A DNA stretch of 64,000 bases from Dyadobacter fanqingshengii (GCF_023822005.2 NZ_CP098806.1:1178001-1242000), one strand, 5' to 3'; counted from the stretch's first letter, positions 31,833 to 41,663 are shown. Translations and numbers: made by a program. The notes: a model not told the origin generated them from the sequence alone.

Positions 31833-33908
31833 ATGAAGTTAAAATTTACGCTGATTGTCATTTTTGGTACAATACAATTCGCCCACGCACAGTCCGAAGA
31901 CCCTTACCTCTGGCTGGAAGAGGTTGACAGCAAGAAATCGCTTGAATTTGTGGAAAAGCAAAACAAGCTGACCATGGAGAAACTGGGTGGACAGACCAGC
32001 TATCAACCGATTTACGATAAGAGCCTGGAAATTTACAATTCTACGGACAGGATCCCTGATCCGTCTATACAAGGCGGTTATATTTATAATTTTTGGCAGG
32101 ATAAGGAACATGTGCGAGGCATTTGGAGGAGGAGTACGAAGGTAAGTTACCTGAGCGGCAAGCCGGTGTGGGATATCTTGCTGGATCTGGACGGGATGCA
32201 TGCCAAGGATAGTATTAAATGGGTTTTCAAGGGCGCATCAGGCCTTTTTCCCGATTACAACCGATTTATGGTGTCCTTATCCAAAGGTGGTGGTGATGCG
32301 ACAGTTATCCGGGAGTTCGATCCTAAAATGAAAACTTTTATTGAAAATGGGTTTAGCATTCCGGAATCCAAAGGAGATGTAAGTTATCTCGATGTCAATA
32401 CATTAATTGTCTCGTCGGATTTTGGTTCGGGTACGATGACGACTTCCGGCTATCCGCGTCAGATCAAGCTTTGGAAGCGCGGAACGGAGCTTAGGGACGC
32501 CAGGCTTATTTTCCAAGGGGACAGTGCGGATGTGGGTTCCTTTGGTTTTTTGATGCGCGACGATACCACAAAATATTTGATGATCTCGCGAATAGTCACA
32601 TTCTTTTCAACCAGAACATTTGTTTGGGTTAACAATAAAGCAGTGCCGCTGGATGTGCCGGACGATAGTCAAATTTCTGGTATTCTGAAAAATCAGTTGA
32701 TCCTAAGCCTGAGATCAGACTGGAAACTGGGGGGCGCCGTTTTCAAACAGGGCGCGGTCATTGGCTTGAATTTCAAATCGTTACTAGCCGGTAAGCAAGA
32801 ACCGTTATTGATTTTTCAGCCGGACGAATTTTCAAGTGTTTCTCAACTTTCATTTACCAAAAACCGCTTGCTGCTGAACTTGTTGACAAACGTAAAAAGC
32901 GAATTATATGCTTACGCATTTGCTAATAAGACCTGGACTAAACAGAAGGTGGATGCACCGGATTTTGGAGCATTAACCAATGGGAGCGCAGATGAATTTT
33001 CGGACCAATACTTTTTCTATTTCACAAATTTCCTCAAACCGTCAACATTGTATGTGGCTGATGCCAAGCTGAATACGGTGAAAGCTTACAAATCGCTGCC
33101 AGATTTTTTTGATGCAAGCAAATACAAAGTAGATCAGGTCAAGGCCAAATCAGCCGATGGCACACTGATCCCTTATTTTGTCATCGCTTCCAAAACCCTG
33201 GATTTGAATGGCAAAAACCCAACGCTGCTTTACGCATACGGGGGATTTGAAGTATCCGAAGTGCCTTTTTACTCTGGTGTAATGGGCAACGCATGGCTCG
33301 ATAACGGTGGAGTTTACGTCCTGGCGAACATTCGCGGCGGCGGAGAATATGGACCAAAATGGCACCAGGCAGGGCTTAAAGAAAAGCGTCAGAATGTGTA
33401 CGACGATTTCCATGCCGTAGCACAGGACGTGATTACTAAAAAGATCACTTCAAGCCGAAACCTGGGCATTATCGGCGGCAGTAATGGCGGCTTGCTGGTG
33501 GGTGCCGCTTTCACGCAGCGGCCGGATTTATATAATGCAGTAGTTTGCGCCGTGCCGCTGCTCGATATGAAGCGGTACAACAAACTTCTGGCAGGTGCCA
33601 GCTGGATGGGCGAATATGGCGACCCGGACAAGCCGGAAGAATGGGAATACATTAAAAAATACTCCCCTTACCACAATCTCAAAGAGGACGCCAAATACCC
33701 CGAAGTATTTTTCACCACCTCCACACGTGACGACCGCGTCCATCCTGGTCACGCCCGAAAAATGGTTGCCAAAATGCTTGATATGGGTTACACCATTTAT
33801 TACTTCGAAAATACCGAGGGCGGCCACGCCGGTTCATCAACAAACGAGCAAAGGGCGAAAACATCTGCATTACAATACTCCTATTTACTGATGAAATTGA
33901 AAGAATAA
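31833..33908 (+). CDS. Exported prolyl oligopeptidase (S9A family)
   Basis: 691 residues with a signal peptide (MKLKFTLIVIFGTIQFAHAQ). An N-terminal seven-bladed propeller begins SEDPYLWLEEVDSKKSLEFV, the family's hallmark. The C-terminal hydrolase domain carries S550 in IIGGSNGGLLVG, the acid at D633/D634 in TRDDRVHPGHA, and H665 in EGGHAGSS. It cleaves short peptides after proline or similar sites, here in the periplasm. Monocistronic; the imuB promoter region follows. Confidence 0.93.
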   Translation: MKLKFTLIVIFGTIQFAHAQSEDPYLWLEEVDSKKSLEFVEKQNKLTMEKLGGQTSYQPIYDKSLEIYNSTDRIPDPSIQGGYIYNFWQDKEHVRGIWRRSTKVSYLSGKPVWDILLDLDGMHAKDSIKWVFKGASGLFPDYNRFMVSLSKGGGDATVIREFDPKMKTFIENGFSIPESKGDVSYLDVNTLIVSSDFGSGTMTTSGYPRQIKLWKRGTELRDARLIFQGDSADVGSFGFLMRDDTTKYLMISRIVTFFSTRTFVWVNNKAVPLDVPDDSQISGILKNQLILSLRSDWKLGGAVFKQGAVIGLNFKSLLAGKQEPLLIFQPDEFSSVSQLSFTKNRLLLNLLTNVKSELYAYAFANKTWTKQKVDAPDFGALTNGSADEFSDQYFFYFTNFLKPSTLYVADAKLNTVKAYKSLPDFFDASKYKVDQVKAKSADGTLIPYFVIASKTLDLNGKNPTLLYAYGGFEVSEVPFYSGVMGNAWLDNGGVYVLANIRGGGEYGPKWHQAGLKEKRQNVYDDFHAVAQDVITKKITSSRNLGIIGGSNGGLLVGAAFTQRPDLYNAVVCAVPLLDMKRYNKLLAGASWMGEYGDPDKPEEWEYIKKYSPYHNLKEDAKYPEVFFTTSTRDDRVHPGHARKMVAKMLDMGYTIYYFENTEGGHAGSSTNEQRAKTSALQYSYLLMKLKE

Positions 33909-33999
33909 TTGTTAGCATAATTTCTTTGTGCTGACTACTGACAAAACAATTTGTTAACGAAAACAAAGTAAAGAAAATCCTTGCGACTAAGCAAGAGAT

Positions 34000-34074
34000 T
34001 TGATATCATTGTGACCAAATTAAAGATATCAATAATATCATATTAACATTTAGTCATTGATTAACAAATAGTTA
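34000..34074 (+). promoter_or_regulatory. AT-rich inverted repeats upstream of imuB-dnaE2
   Basis: TTGATATC (34000-34007) and its complement GATATCAA (34025-34032) are 17 nt apart; GATAT/ATATC recurs at 34025-34039; TAAC-AAATA-GTTA lies at 34062-34074, 18 nt before the imuB ATG. None equals the imuA operator exactly, although AATTGTTA (33907-33914) and AACAATTT (33945-33952) further upstream resemble its half-sites. The region is AT-rich, so chance repeats are possible. Confidence 0.3.
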
Positions 34075-34092
34075 TGTAAACGAAATAGGATT

Positions 34093-35592
34093 ATGCCCCA
34101 GCGCTTTGCTAACATATGGTTTCGACATTTAATCACAGATTGGGTTGTGACGGAACGTCCTGAGCTGGCTGGTGAGCCCTTTGTTTTAGCCGCTCCGGAG
34201 CGTGGTAGAATGGTTGTGAGAGCAGCAAGTGCGAAGGCGATAGAAAATGGAATTGGCATTGGAATGGTTGCAGCTGATGCAAGAGCACTTTTTCCCACTT
34301 TGGAAGTGATAGATGATCAGCCGGGTAAGGCGGCTGAACTACTGACTGAATTGGCGGAATGGTGTATACGCTATACACCCATTGTTGCCATAGACGTTCC
34401 CGACGGCCTGATGCTGGACATTACAGGTTGTGCGCATCTCTGGGGTGGGGAACGCGCATATTTAAAAGACATCATCATCCGGCTGAGACAGAAAGGTTAT
34501 CATGTAAGCGCTGCCATAGCGGATACAGTGGGCAGTGCGTGGGCGGTTGCCCATTTTGGACATGACAAGCGCATTGTACAACCCAATCGTATTTCCGATG
34601 CATTAATGCCTTTACCACCGGCCGCATTGCGTCTTGAAATGGTGGTGGTTGAGCGGATGCAAAAACTGGGGTTCTATCAGATTCGGAACTTCATTAATAT
34701 GCCTCGTTCGGTACTCAGAAGACGGTTTGGGCAGCAGCTTTTGGATCGGGTGGACCAGGCTTTCGGGCATGCTGTTGAGGTTATTGAATCAATAAAGCCT
34801 GCGGTGCCTTACCAGGAGCGGTTGCCATGTATGGAGCCGATTGTTACCGCAACGGGCATTCAGATCGCTTTGCGCCGCCTCCTGGAAATGCTGTGCCGGC
34901 GACTGGTGAAAGAAGGGAAAGGTTTACGGACTGCGGTTTTCAAAGGATTTCGGGTGGACGGGAAAATAGTACAGATCGATATTGTTACCAACCGGGGATC
35001 ATTCCATGTCGGGCACCTCTACAAGCTTTTTGAACTGAAAATTGCCACCATGGAGCCGGCATTAGGCATTGAGTTGTTCTTGCTGGAAGCGCCTGTGACA
35101 GAAGTTGTTAATGAAGTACAGGAAAAGCTGTGGAATACAAATGCCGGCCAGGATAATGTAAACCTGATAGAATTGCTGGACAGGCTTGCGGGTAAGGCCG
35201 GAATTAAAACGATCCATCGCTATGTGCCGGACGAGCATTACTGGCCGGAAAGATCCATTAAACTCACCCGGTCTTTGCAGGAAAAGCCGCAAACTTCATG
35301 GCGTACGGACCGTCCCAGGCCTATTTATTTACTACCCGACCCATTGCCGATAGAAGTTGCGGCACCTGTCCCGGATTATCCGCCTATGCTGTTCAGGCTG
35401 AATGATTATGTCCATAATATTACAAAGGCAGACGGCCCCGAGCGGATTGAAAGGGAATGGTGGCTGGACCAAGGCATGCACCGGGATTACTATTGTGTTG
35501 AAGATCAGTCCGGTGTGCGTTACTGGATCTTCCGGCTCGGGCATTATGATAATGAAGCTTCCAAATGGTTTATCCACGGTTTTTTTGCCTGA
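34093..35592 (+). CDS. imuB: ImuB, non-catalytic Y-family polymerase-like mutasome protein
   Basis: 499 residues with the Y-family fold. It lacks the polymerase active site: the N-terminal position of hhhDhD reads NIWFRHLITDW, and the SIDEAFLD motif reads VPDGLMLDITGC, so the first metal Asp and the motif Glu are gone, as in other ImuB proteins. Thumb/little-finger parts follow (QKLGFYQIRNFINMPRSVLRRRFG), and a C-terminal region of about 130 residues should hold the beta-clamp and DnaE2 contacts. It acts as the hub that joins ImuA, the clamp and DnaE2. The stop is 4 nt before dnaE2. Confidence 0.9.
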   Translation: MPQRFANIWFRHLITDWVVTERPELAGEPFVLAAPERGRMVVRAASAKAIENGIGIGMVAADARALFPTLEVIDDQPGKAAELLTELAEWCIRYTPIVAIDVPDGLMLDITGCAHLWGGERAYLKDIIIRLRQKGYHVSAAIADTVGSAWAVAHFGHDKRIVQPNRISDALMPLPPAALRLEMVVVERMQKLGFYQIRNFINMPRSVLRRRFGQQLLDRVDQAFGHAVEVIESIKPAVPYQERLPCMEPIVTATGIQIALRRLLEMLCRRLVKEGKGLRTAVFKGFRVDGKIVQIDIVTNRGSFHVGHLYKLFELKIATMEPALGIELFLLEAPVTEVVNEVQEKLWNTNAGQDNVNLIELLDRLAGKAGIKTIHRYVPDEHYWPERSIKLTRSLQEKPQTSWRTDRPRPIYLLPDPLPIEVAAPVPDYPPMLFRLNDYVHNITKADGPERIEREWWLDQGMHRDYYCVEDQSGVRYWIFRLGHYDNEASKWFIHGFFA

Positions 35593-35596
35593 AATA

Positions 35597-38500
35597 ATGA
35601 GCTATACCGAATTGCAGGTAACGACCAATTTTAGCTTCCTCCGCGGCGGATCGCACCCGGAGGAATTGGTGCAGCAGGCTTTGATTTATGAATACAAGAA
35701 AATTGCGATAACCGACCGGAATACCCTGGCGGGCATTGTACGCGGCCATGCGGCCGCCAAAGGGAAAGATATTAGCATCATCCCAGCCTGTCGCCTGGAT
35801 TTGCTGGACGGGCCGAGTTTGTTGGCCTATCCGACTACGCAAGGAGCTTATTCTCAGCTCTCTTCTTTGCTCACCGAAGGAAATTTACGAGCGGAAAAAG
35901 GAGACTGTCATTTGTACAAGGCAGATGTTTTCCGTTATGCAGGCGGAATAAAGTTCATTGTAGTTCCTCCCGCGGCTTTGAATGTCCATTTTGATTTTGA
36001 ACCAGAATTTAAACAAACATTAAAAGAGTATAAAAAGGCTTTCGGAACGGATCTATACATTGCTGCTGCCCGCTCTTACCAGGGCGACGATACTAAAAAA
36101 CTGCATCGTATTTCGCAGCTGGCTAGCCAGATGGACATTCCCATGGTGGCGACCAATGATGTGTATTACCATAATCCGGTGCGACGGGAATTGCAGGACG
36201 TGCTAACCTGCATTAGGGAGAAATGCACGATTCATGATGCAGGTTTCCGCCTATATCAGAATGGGGAAAGGTTTTTAAAGCCTATTGACGAAATGCAAAG
36301 GCTTTTCAGGCAATATCCCGACGCCCTCAAGCGAACGCAGGAGATTGCGGATGCTTGCCAGTTTTCCCTGAATGAGCTGAAATATGTTTATCCTGAGGAG
36401 ATTACAAGTTCGGGCAACTCTGCCATGGTTGAGCTGCAAGTACTAACCTGGAAAGGAGCTGCGGAGCGCTTTGGCGCATGCATACCGCAGAAAGTCGAAG
36501 ATGCGATCAATTATGAGATGCAATTTGTGGAGGAAATGGATTATGCTCCTTACTTCCTGACTGTTTATGACATCGTGCGTTTTGCCAGAGAACAAAAAAT
36601 CCTCTGTCAGGGCCGTGGCTCCGCGGCTAATTCAACGGTCTGTTATTGTTTGGGCATAACTTCTGTTGACCCGACGGAAATAGACCTGCTTTTTGAGCGG
36701 TTTATATCTTCTGCCAGGAATGAGCCTCCGGATATTGATGTGGATTTTGAGCACGAGCGGAGGGAAGAAGTGATCCAGTATATTTATCAAAAATATGGCC
36801 GGGACAGGGCGGGGATTGTAGCAACGGTAACACAAATGCATCAGCGGGGCGCGATCCGCGACGTGGCTAAGGCAATGGGCATGTCTGTGGATGCCATTAA
36901 CCGGCTTGCCAATTCAATCTGGGAATTCACGGATGAGTGGTTTGAGGGCAAACGCGTTGCTGAACAGGGCTTTAACCCTAACGATCCGCATTTGATCAAG
37001 ATCCTCGACCTGACCAAACAATACATTGGATTTCCCCGGCAGCTTGGACAGCATACCGGCGGCTTCGTGATAACACAAGGCAAACTGTCAGATTTATGCC
37101 CGATTATGAATGCGCGTATGGTGGACCGGACATGCATAGAATGGAATAAGGATGACATTGATACACTGGGTTTTCTGAAAATAGATGTGCTGGCTTTGGG
37201 TATGCTGACCTGCATACGGAAAGCGTTTGATCTGGCCAGCAAACACTACGACAAGGATTATACGCTGGCTAATATCCCGCAAAACCGGGAAGATGTGTAT
37301 GATATGATCTGCGCTGCGGATACCATTGGTGTTTTTCAGATCGAAAGCCGGGCCCAGCAGTCTATGTTACCCCGGTTAAGGCCCCGTTGCTTTTATGATT
37401 TGGTGATTGAAGTTGCCATAGTTCGTCCCGGCCCGATTCAGGGGGATATGGTGCATCCTTACTTGCGTAGAAGGAATGGTGAAGAAGAAGTAAATTATCC
37501 TTCCAAAGAGCTGGAAGCGATTTTGGGTAAAACATTAGGTGTACCATTGTTTCAGGAACAGGCTATGAAAATTGCGATTGTGGCAGCTGGTTTTACACCG
37601 GCGGAAGCAGACGAATTGCGGCGAAGTATGGCCACTTTCAAAGTACAAGGAATGGTCACGAGATTTGAGAAAAAGCTTGTGTCCGGCATGACAGCGCGTG
37701 GTTACACGAAGGAATTTGCCATGCGTGTTTTCCGGCAATTGGAAGGTTTCGGAAGCTATGGTTTCCCGGAAAGCCACGCTGCCAGCTTTGCATTGCTAGT
37801 ATACGTTTCCTGTTATCTTAAATGCGTGTATCCTGATGTTTTTGCCACGGCATTGTTAAACAGCATGCCTATGGGATTTTATCAACCCGCGCAGATCATT
37901 ATTGATGCAAGAAAGCATGGTGTTGAAGTGAGGCCAATCGATATTAACCATTCGGATTGGGACAATCTTTTGGAAGAAAAGACAGTGAAATATTGCCCGA
38001 TCCGGCTGGGTTTCAGGCAAATAAAGGGAATGCGGGAAGAAGATATAATGGCATTGATTGCGGCCCGAAAACGGCCATTTAGCAACATTCATACATTACG
38101 CGACGCCGGTATCTCGCAGGCTGCACTCGAAAAACTGGCGGATGCAGATGCGTTCAGGTCCATCGGGCTGGATAGGCGGCAGGCGCTTTGGGAGGTGTCG
38201 GCAATGAGTGACAGACCGATCGGTCTATTTGAAGGACAGCCATCCGAAAGCGCGTTGGAAGCACCGGTAGAATTGCCGCTTATGAGCGCTTCGGAGCACG
38301 TGGTGCAGGATTATACTTCTACATCTTTGTCATTAAAGGCGCATCCGGTGAGTTTTGTCAGGGAAAAATTGGATCTGCTTAATGTTTTTTCAACTAAAAA
38401 ACTCGATCTGATCGGCAATGCCAGAATGGTTAAAGTAGCCGGACTAGTGCTCGTAAGGCAGCGCCCGGGCACTGCGGGCGGAGTTTGTTTTATCACCATC

Positions 38501-38827
38501 GAAGATGAAACCGGTTTTGCCAACCTGGTTGTATTTAAAAAACTCTTTGAGCAATACCGAAAGGAAATCCTGTATGCCAGGTTGTTGATGGTGGAGGGGA
38601 AATTGCAGCGGGAAGGGGAGGTTACCCATGTAATTGTTCAGAAATGCTATGATCTTTCTGTGCTTTTAAAAAAATTGACCGCCGCCGAGGAAGAAAATCC
38701 GGACATACTAACACTTTCGAGGGCCGATGAAAAAGATGAATATGCAACCCAGGCTGTGAACAGGAAACCGCCCGTAAGGAAAGATGTGCAAACAGAAATC
38801 TTCCCCAGCGGCCGGAATTTCAGATGA
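35597..38827 (+). CDS. dnaE2: Error-prone DNA polymerase III alpha subunit, DnaE2
   Basis: 1076 residues from the ATG at 35597 (MSYTELQVTT), 4 nt after imuB; the frame extends back into imuB but the PHP domain begins exactly here. Order: PHP (NFSFLRGGSHPEELV), the polymerase palm with catalytic aspartates D379, D381 and D383 in PDIDVDFEHER, fingers, helix-hairpin-helix region (ISQAALEKLADADAF) and OB fold (VKVAGLVLVRQRPGTAGG). It performs lesion-bypass synthesis with ImuA and ImuB. Like other DnaE2 proteins it is shorter than the replicative DnaE (about 1160-1200) and lacks a long C-terminal tail. Confidence 0.95.
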   Translation: MSYTELQVTTNFSFLRGGSHPEELVQQALIYEYKKIAITDRNTLAGIVRGHAAAKGKDISIIPACRLDLLDGPSLLAYPTTQGAYSQLSSLLTEGNLRAEKGDCHLYKADVFRYAGGIKFIVVPPAALNVHFDFEPEFKQTLKEYKKAFGTDLYIAAARSYQGDDTKKLHRISQLASQMDIPMVATNDVYYHNPVRRELQDVLTCIREKCTIHDAGFRLYQNGERFLKPIDEMQRLFRQYPDALKRTQEIADACQFSLNELKYVYPEEITSSGNSAMVELQVLTWKGAAERFGACIPQKVEDAINYEMQFVEEMDYAPYFLTVYDIVRFAREQKILCQGRGSAANSTVCYCLGITSVDPTEIDLLFERFISSARNEPPDIDVDFEHERREEVIQYIYQKYGRDRAGIVATVTQMHQRGAIRDVAKAMGMSVDAINRLANSIWEFTDEWFEGKRVAEQGFNPNDPHLIKILDLTKQYIGFPRQLGQHTGGFVITQGKLSDLCPIMNARMVDRTCIEWNKDDIDTLGFLKIDVLALGMLTCIRKAFDLASKHYDKDYTLANIPQNREDVYDMICAADTIGVFQIESRAQQSMLPRLRPRCFYDLVIEVAIVRPGPIQGDMVHPYLRRRNGEEEVNYPSKELEAILGKTLGVPLFQEQAMKIAIVAAGFTPAEADELRRSMATFKVQGMVTRFEKKLVSGMTARGYTKEFAMRVFRQLEGFGSYGFPESHAASFALLVYVSCYLKCVYPDVFATALLNSMPMGFYQPAQIIIDARKHGVEVRPIDINHSDWDNLLEEKTVKYCPIRLGFRQIKGMREEDIMALIAARKRPFSNIHTLRDAGISQAALEKLADADAFRSIGLDRRQALWEVSAMSDRPIGLFEGQPSESALEAPVELPLMSASEHVVQDYTSTSLSLKAHPVSFVREKLDLLNVFSTKKLDLIGNARMVKVAGLVLVRQRPGTAGGVCFITIEDETGFANLVVFKKLFEQYRKEILYARLLMVEGKLQREGEVTHVIVQKCYDLSVLLKKLTAAEEENPDILTLSRADEKDEYATQAVNRKPPVRKDVQTEIFPSGRNFR

Positions 38828-38846
38828 TTTTTTCAGATCATCAAGC

Positions 38847-40091
38847 TCACTGATTGAACCTCAAACCAGCCGAAATACCAACCCTGTAAGGCTGGTAGTA
38901 AAATGGGTCACCCGAGCCGGAAAACTTGACCGGACTAAATTCTGCATAGGGGCCGATGTGGAGCGATGCGTTAGTGCTGATCGGAAATTGCTTGCCAATG
39001 CCTGCATTAACCCAGCCGATGCTTTGTTTCCGTATCGTGCCGTATGAATATTCCAGACCTGCCGAAGCATAATATTTGCCGACCGCAGCATTCCCCCAGC
39101 TTATCTGCTTATTGAGCCCAACCCCGATAAGACGGAAATTATTATCCTGGCTCACCCTTATTCCCTGGCGTATCACCTTGAAATGATCTTTATCGACGGT
39201 TTGTACAATGTAATCATTACCAGCAATTTCGTAAGAATACGTTTGCTGAAAATGACTGTAATGAAGCATCAATTGAAAACCTTTCTTCTCTACGCCCAGG
39301 CTTAACTTGTAGCCCAGTGACCGCAAAGAAAAGGTGGACGGAAACTCGAAATTCTGGAAACTCTGCGCACCGGAGGGCACTGTTAAAATCTGGTATGATT
39401 GCAAAATCGCTGCGTTAACAAGCCAGTTAAAATTACCAACGCCGGTTTTTACCACAGGCTTAATGTCAGTCTTCGGAACATTAATCTCAGTCATGCCCGC
39501 ATCAACTGATGTCAATGTAAAAGGTTGGTTATCAATTTCATTTACGGCGAAATGGATAGCATTGTCAGTTGCTGATTCTACGGATGGCTGCGCTGATAAA
39601 TTGTTTGCATTCTCATTGAACTCAGCACCTGGGTCTTTGATTGTGGTTGAAAATTGAGTTTCTGACAGTGGAGGGTTTACGGAATTGTTTTTGGGTTTAC
39701 GATTTGGAATGGCTGAAAAACTACGTTCTATATCCTTTGAAACCGACGGTAATGTTGCCCCGGAAACCGTCTTATTTTCAAATGACACTGCTGTCGCAAC
39801 ATTCAACTTAGCAACATTTAATTTAGCAATAGCTGCTTTTGAAACTCCGACTTTCGAAACTGCTGCTTTTGCAATATCTTTTTTCCTGAAATGCTGGTCA
39901 GTTACTATGCCAACGATGGCTATACTTACAAATAATAAGGTGAAAAACAGATATTTCCATTGCGGACCCGGTTTAAGACCAGCGCGTATTTTTTCAAATG
40001 CAGACGGATTAGGCGCATCCTCAAAATTGTCAAATTTGCGTTTAAGGGCTGCCCGCAATGCCTCATTGAGTTTATCCTCAGAAGTTTTCAT
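38847..40091 (-). CDS. Membrane-anchored protein with a barrel-like C-terminus, likely the sigma factor's partner
   Basis: 414 residues. The cytoplasmic N-terminus (MKTSEDKLNEALRAALKRKF) resembles the short helical domain of anti-sigma factors. One membrane helix (KYLFFTLLFVSIAIVGIVT) follows near residues 46-64. A low-complexity linker (VSKVGVSKAAIAKLNVAKLN) leads to a 200-residue C-terminal part with strands of an outer-membrane-type fold (FSLRSLGYKLSLGVEKKGFQ, YYASAGLEYSYG). The start overlaps the sigma gene by 14 nt. Probably holds the sigma factor at the membrane; unusual in combining that with a barrel-like domain. Confidence 0.75.
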   Translation of the reverse strand: MKTSEDKLNEALRAALKRKFDNFEDAPNPSAFEKIRAGLKPGPQWKYLFFTLLFVSIAIVGIVTDQHFRKKDIAKAAVSKVGVSKAAIAKLNVAKLNVATAVSFENKTVSGATLPSVSKDIERSFSAIPNRKPKNNSVNPPLSETQFSTTIKDPGAEFNENANNLSAQPSVESATDNAIHFAVNEIDNQPFTLTSVDAGMTEINVPKTDIKPVVKTGVGNFNWLVNAAILQSYQILTVPSGAQSFQNFEFPSTFSLRSLGYKLSLGVEKKGFQLMLHYSHFQQTYSYEIAGNDYIVQTVDKDHFKVIRQGIRVSQDNNFRLIGVGLNKQISWGNAAVGKYYASAGLEYSYGTIRKQSIGWVNAGIGKQFPISTNASLHIGPYAEFSPVKFSGSGDPFYYQPYRVGISAGLRFNQ

Positions 40092-40662
40092 GATGCACGA
40101 TCCCTTTAAGTTCTAATTTTTTTAATAGCAAATTACGTCCCCTCATAAACTGCGACCGTGAAGTCGCGTCCGGAATAGAGAGCAATTCGCCAATTTCAGT
40201 ATGTGTATAGCCGTCAATCAGGTGCAGGTTAATGATTGTTCTGTATTTGTCTGGCAGTTCGTTAATAATGGCCAACAAATCTTTCACATTCAACTGGTCG
40301 ATAATTTTCCCGTAATCGTCCGATTCCAACTGAATATCCATGTTATCAATCGAACCATTAAGGTCCTGTTGCTTCGTGGTCCGGTGATAATAATTGATCG
40401 CCGTCCTGACGACCGTTACTTTAACCCAGCTATCCACCGAATCCGGGTCTTTCAAATCCTGAATGTTGTTAAAAATCTTGATAAATGCCTCCTGAAAAAT
40501 GTCTTCCGCTTCCATTCTTGTTCTTGCATAACGCTGGCAAACACCCGTTAACCGCCCTTTGTATCGCTCATAAAATGCAGTCTGCGCACTCGGATCCTGC
40601 TTTTGACAAGCTTTCACCAGCATGGCCAGATTACTGAATTTTTTTGAGAGAAAAAACTTCAT
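40078..40662 (-). CDS. ECF RNA polymerase sigma factor
   Basis: 194 residues with region 2 (AQTAFYERYKGRLTGVCQRY, EDIFQEAFIKIFNNIQDL) and region 4 (LPDKYRTIINLHLIDGYTHT followed by EIGELLSI, then a helix DATSRSQFMRGRNLL). Directs RNA polymerase to a small regulon. It overlaps its probable regulator by 14 nt. Confidence 0.92.
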   Translation of the reverse strand: MKFFLSKKFSNLAMLVKACQKQDPSAQTAFYERYKGRLTGVCQRYARTRMEAEDIFQEAFIKIFNNIQDLKDPDSVDSWVKVTVVRTAINYYHRTTKQQDLNGSIDNMDIQLESDDYGKIIDQLNVKDLLAIINELPDKYRTIINLHLIDGYTHTEIGELLSIPDATSRSQFMRGRNLLLKKLELKGIVHHENF

Positions 40663-40715
40663 AAAGTCCGGAACGTGAATGCGTTAAGGTAAATTTTTTA
40701 AAATATATAAACAGT

Positions 40716-41663
40716 TTACTGGAAATAAATAAAGTACGATTTGTTAACCAATTTGCCATCAGCGTCAAACTGCAGATCGCAAGAATCGAACGTTGTGTTA
40801 TTCATATATCTGAGGATGTAGCATTTGGAACCTCTGTATTCTCCCATCCACTGCATACCGGCGATGGGCTGGGATGTGAAACTGGCAAGCTCGGGCGATG
40901 CGTCGATATACTGTTGGATAGCCTCTGGCAGCTTGTCGAAATTGGGTGGCGAAGAAAGGTCTTCGGGCTCATTAAATGCCCTGCTAAACCACTTTAAATC
41001 ACCCGCTTCATTAAAAAGGAGATACGCGTACGTTTTCACTCCCGCCTTATCGAAACTGACCATCACCTCATAAAACTTCTCATAGTTTAACTGCACCTTA
41101 ACTTCTATCCCCTCAAATTTGATGTTCGGATCAGCGTTAACGAACGCTTGAACGTTTTGAGGAAGCAAGCTCATATCATTCAGAAGGATCGAATAAAGCC
41201 TCGGTTCGAACGCCGCCCCGGCAACCCGATTGTTCACATAAAGCCAGTCGAAAACATAATCAGTGCCGTACAGATTGTATATGAGCCTGTTTCTATGATC
41301 CGGCATATCAAACCCAATCATTTCCCGGTTTGCACTAAACGTTCCACCTTTCAGCGCACTTTTTTCAAGCAGATCGAGTAACCTGGGTGGTGCAACCTCG
41401 GATTTATAGCGATAGGTTTCCCAAATTTTCGTGCTATCTGCAAGCGTTAAAAATTTGTCCGCTCCCTGATCAAATTTCACTTCCCAAACCAGCTTTTCAA
41501 GCAGCGGTTTAAACACTAAATTCTCTGCATTCGGATACCATTGTTTCACCTGTGCAATCACAATTGTAGGCACCGGTTCCGGTTCAACCGGCTCTAACTG
41601 ATTGACTTGGTTGCAGGAAACAATGGAAAACAAGCAAAGGATGCACAGAACAACGACTCTCAT
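40716..41663 (-). CDS. PepSY-like lipoprotein
   Basis: 315 residues; lipoprotein signal (MRVVVLCILCLFSIVSC|NQ). The mature part holds three or four related segments of about 70 residues, each a helix ending in a (F)YP(D/N)A-like turn and a strand pair (VKQWYPNAENLVFKPLLEKL, VQAFVNADPNIKFEGIEVKV, IQQYIDASPELASFTSQPIA). This is the PepSY_like (DUF2874) pattern. Probably a periplasmic inhibitor- or binder-type protein; partner unknown. It sits 53 nt upstream... of no operon partner on its own strand; the next gene on that side is the ECF sigma gene, which starts at 40662 and has its own leader. Confidence 0.7.
   Translation of the reverse strand: MRVVVLCILCLFSIVSCNQVNQLEPVEPEPVPTIVIAQVKQWYPNAENLVFKPLLEKLVWEVKFDQGADKFLTLADSTKIWETYRYKSEVAPPRLLDLLEKSALKGGTFSANREMIGFDMPDHRNRLIYNLYGTDYVFDWLYVNNRVAGAAFEPRLYSILLNDMSLLPQNVQAFVNADPNIKFEGIEVKVQLNYEKFYEVMVSFDKAGVKTYAYLLFNEAGDLKWFSRAFNEPEDLSSPPNFDKLPEAIQQYIDASPELASFTSQPIAGMQWMGEYRGSKCYILRYMNNTTFDSCDLQFDADGKLVNKSYFIYFQ

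Noticed and set aside
38828..38846. GATGAT/ATCATC hairpin after dnaE2 as a terminator
   Set aside because: The T-run is in the loop and not after the stem, so it does not fit an intrinsic terminator.
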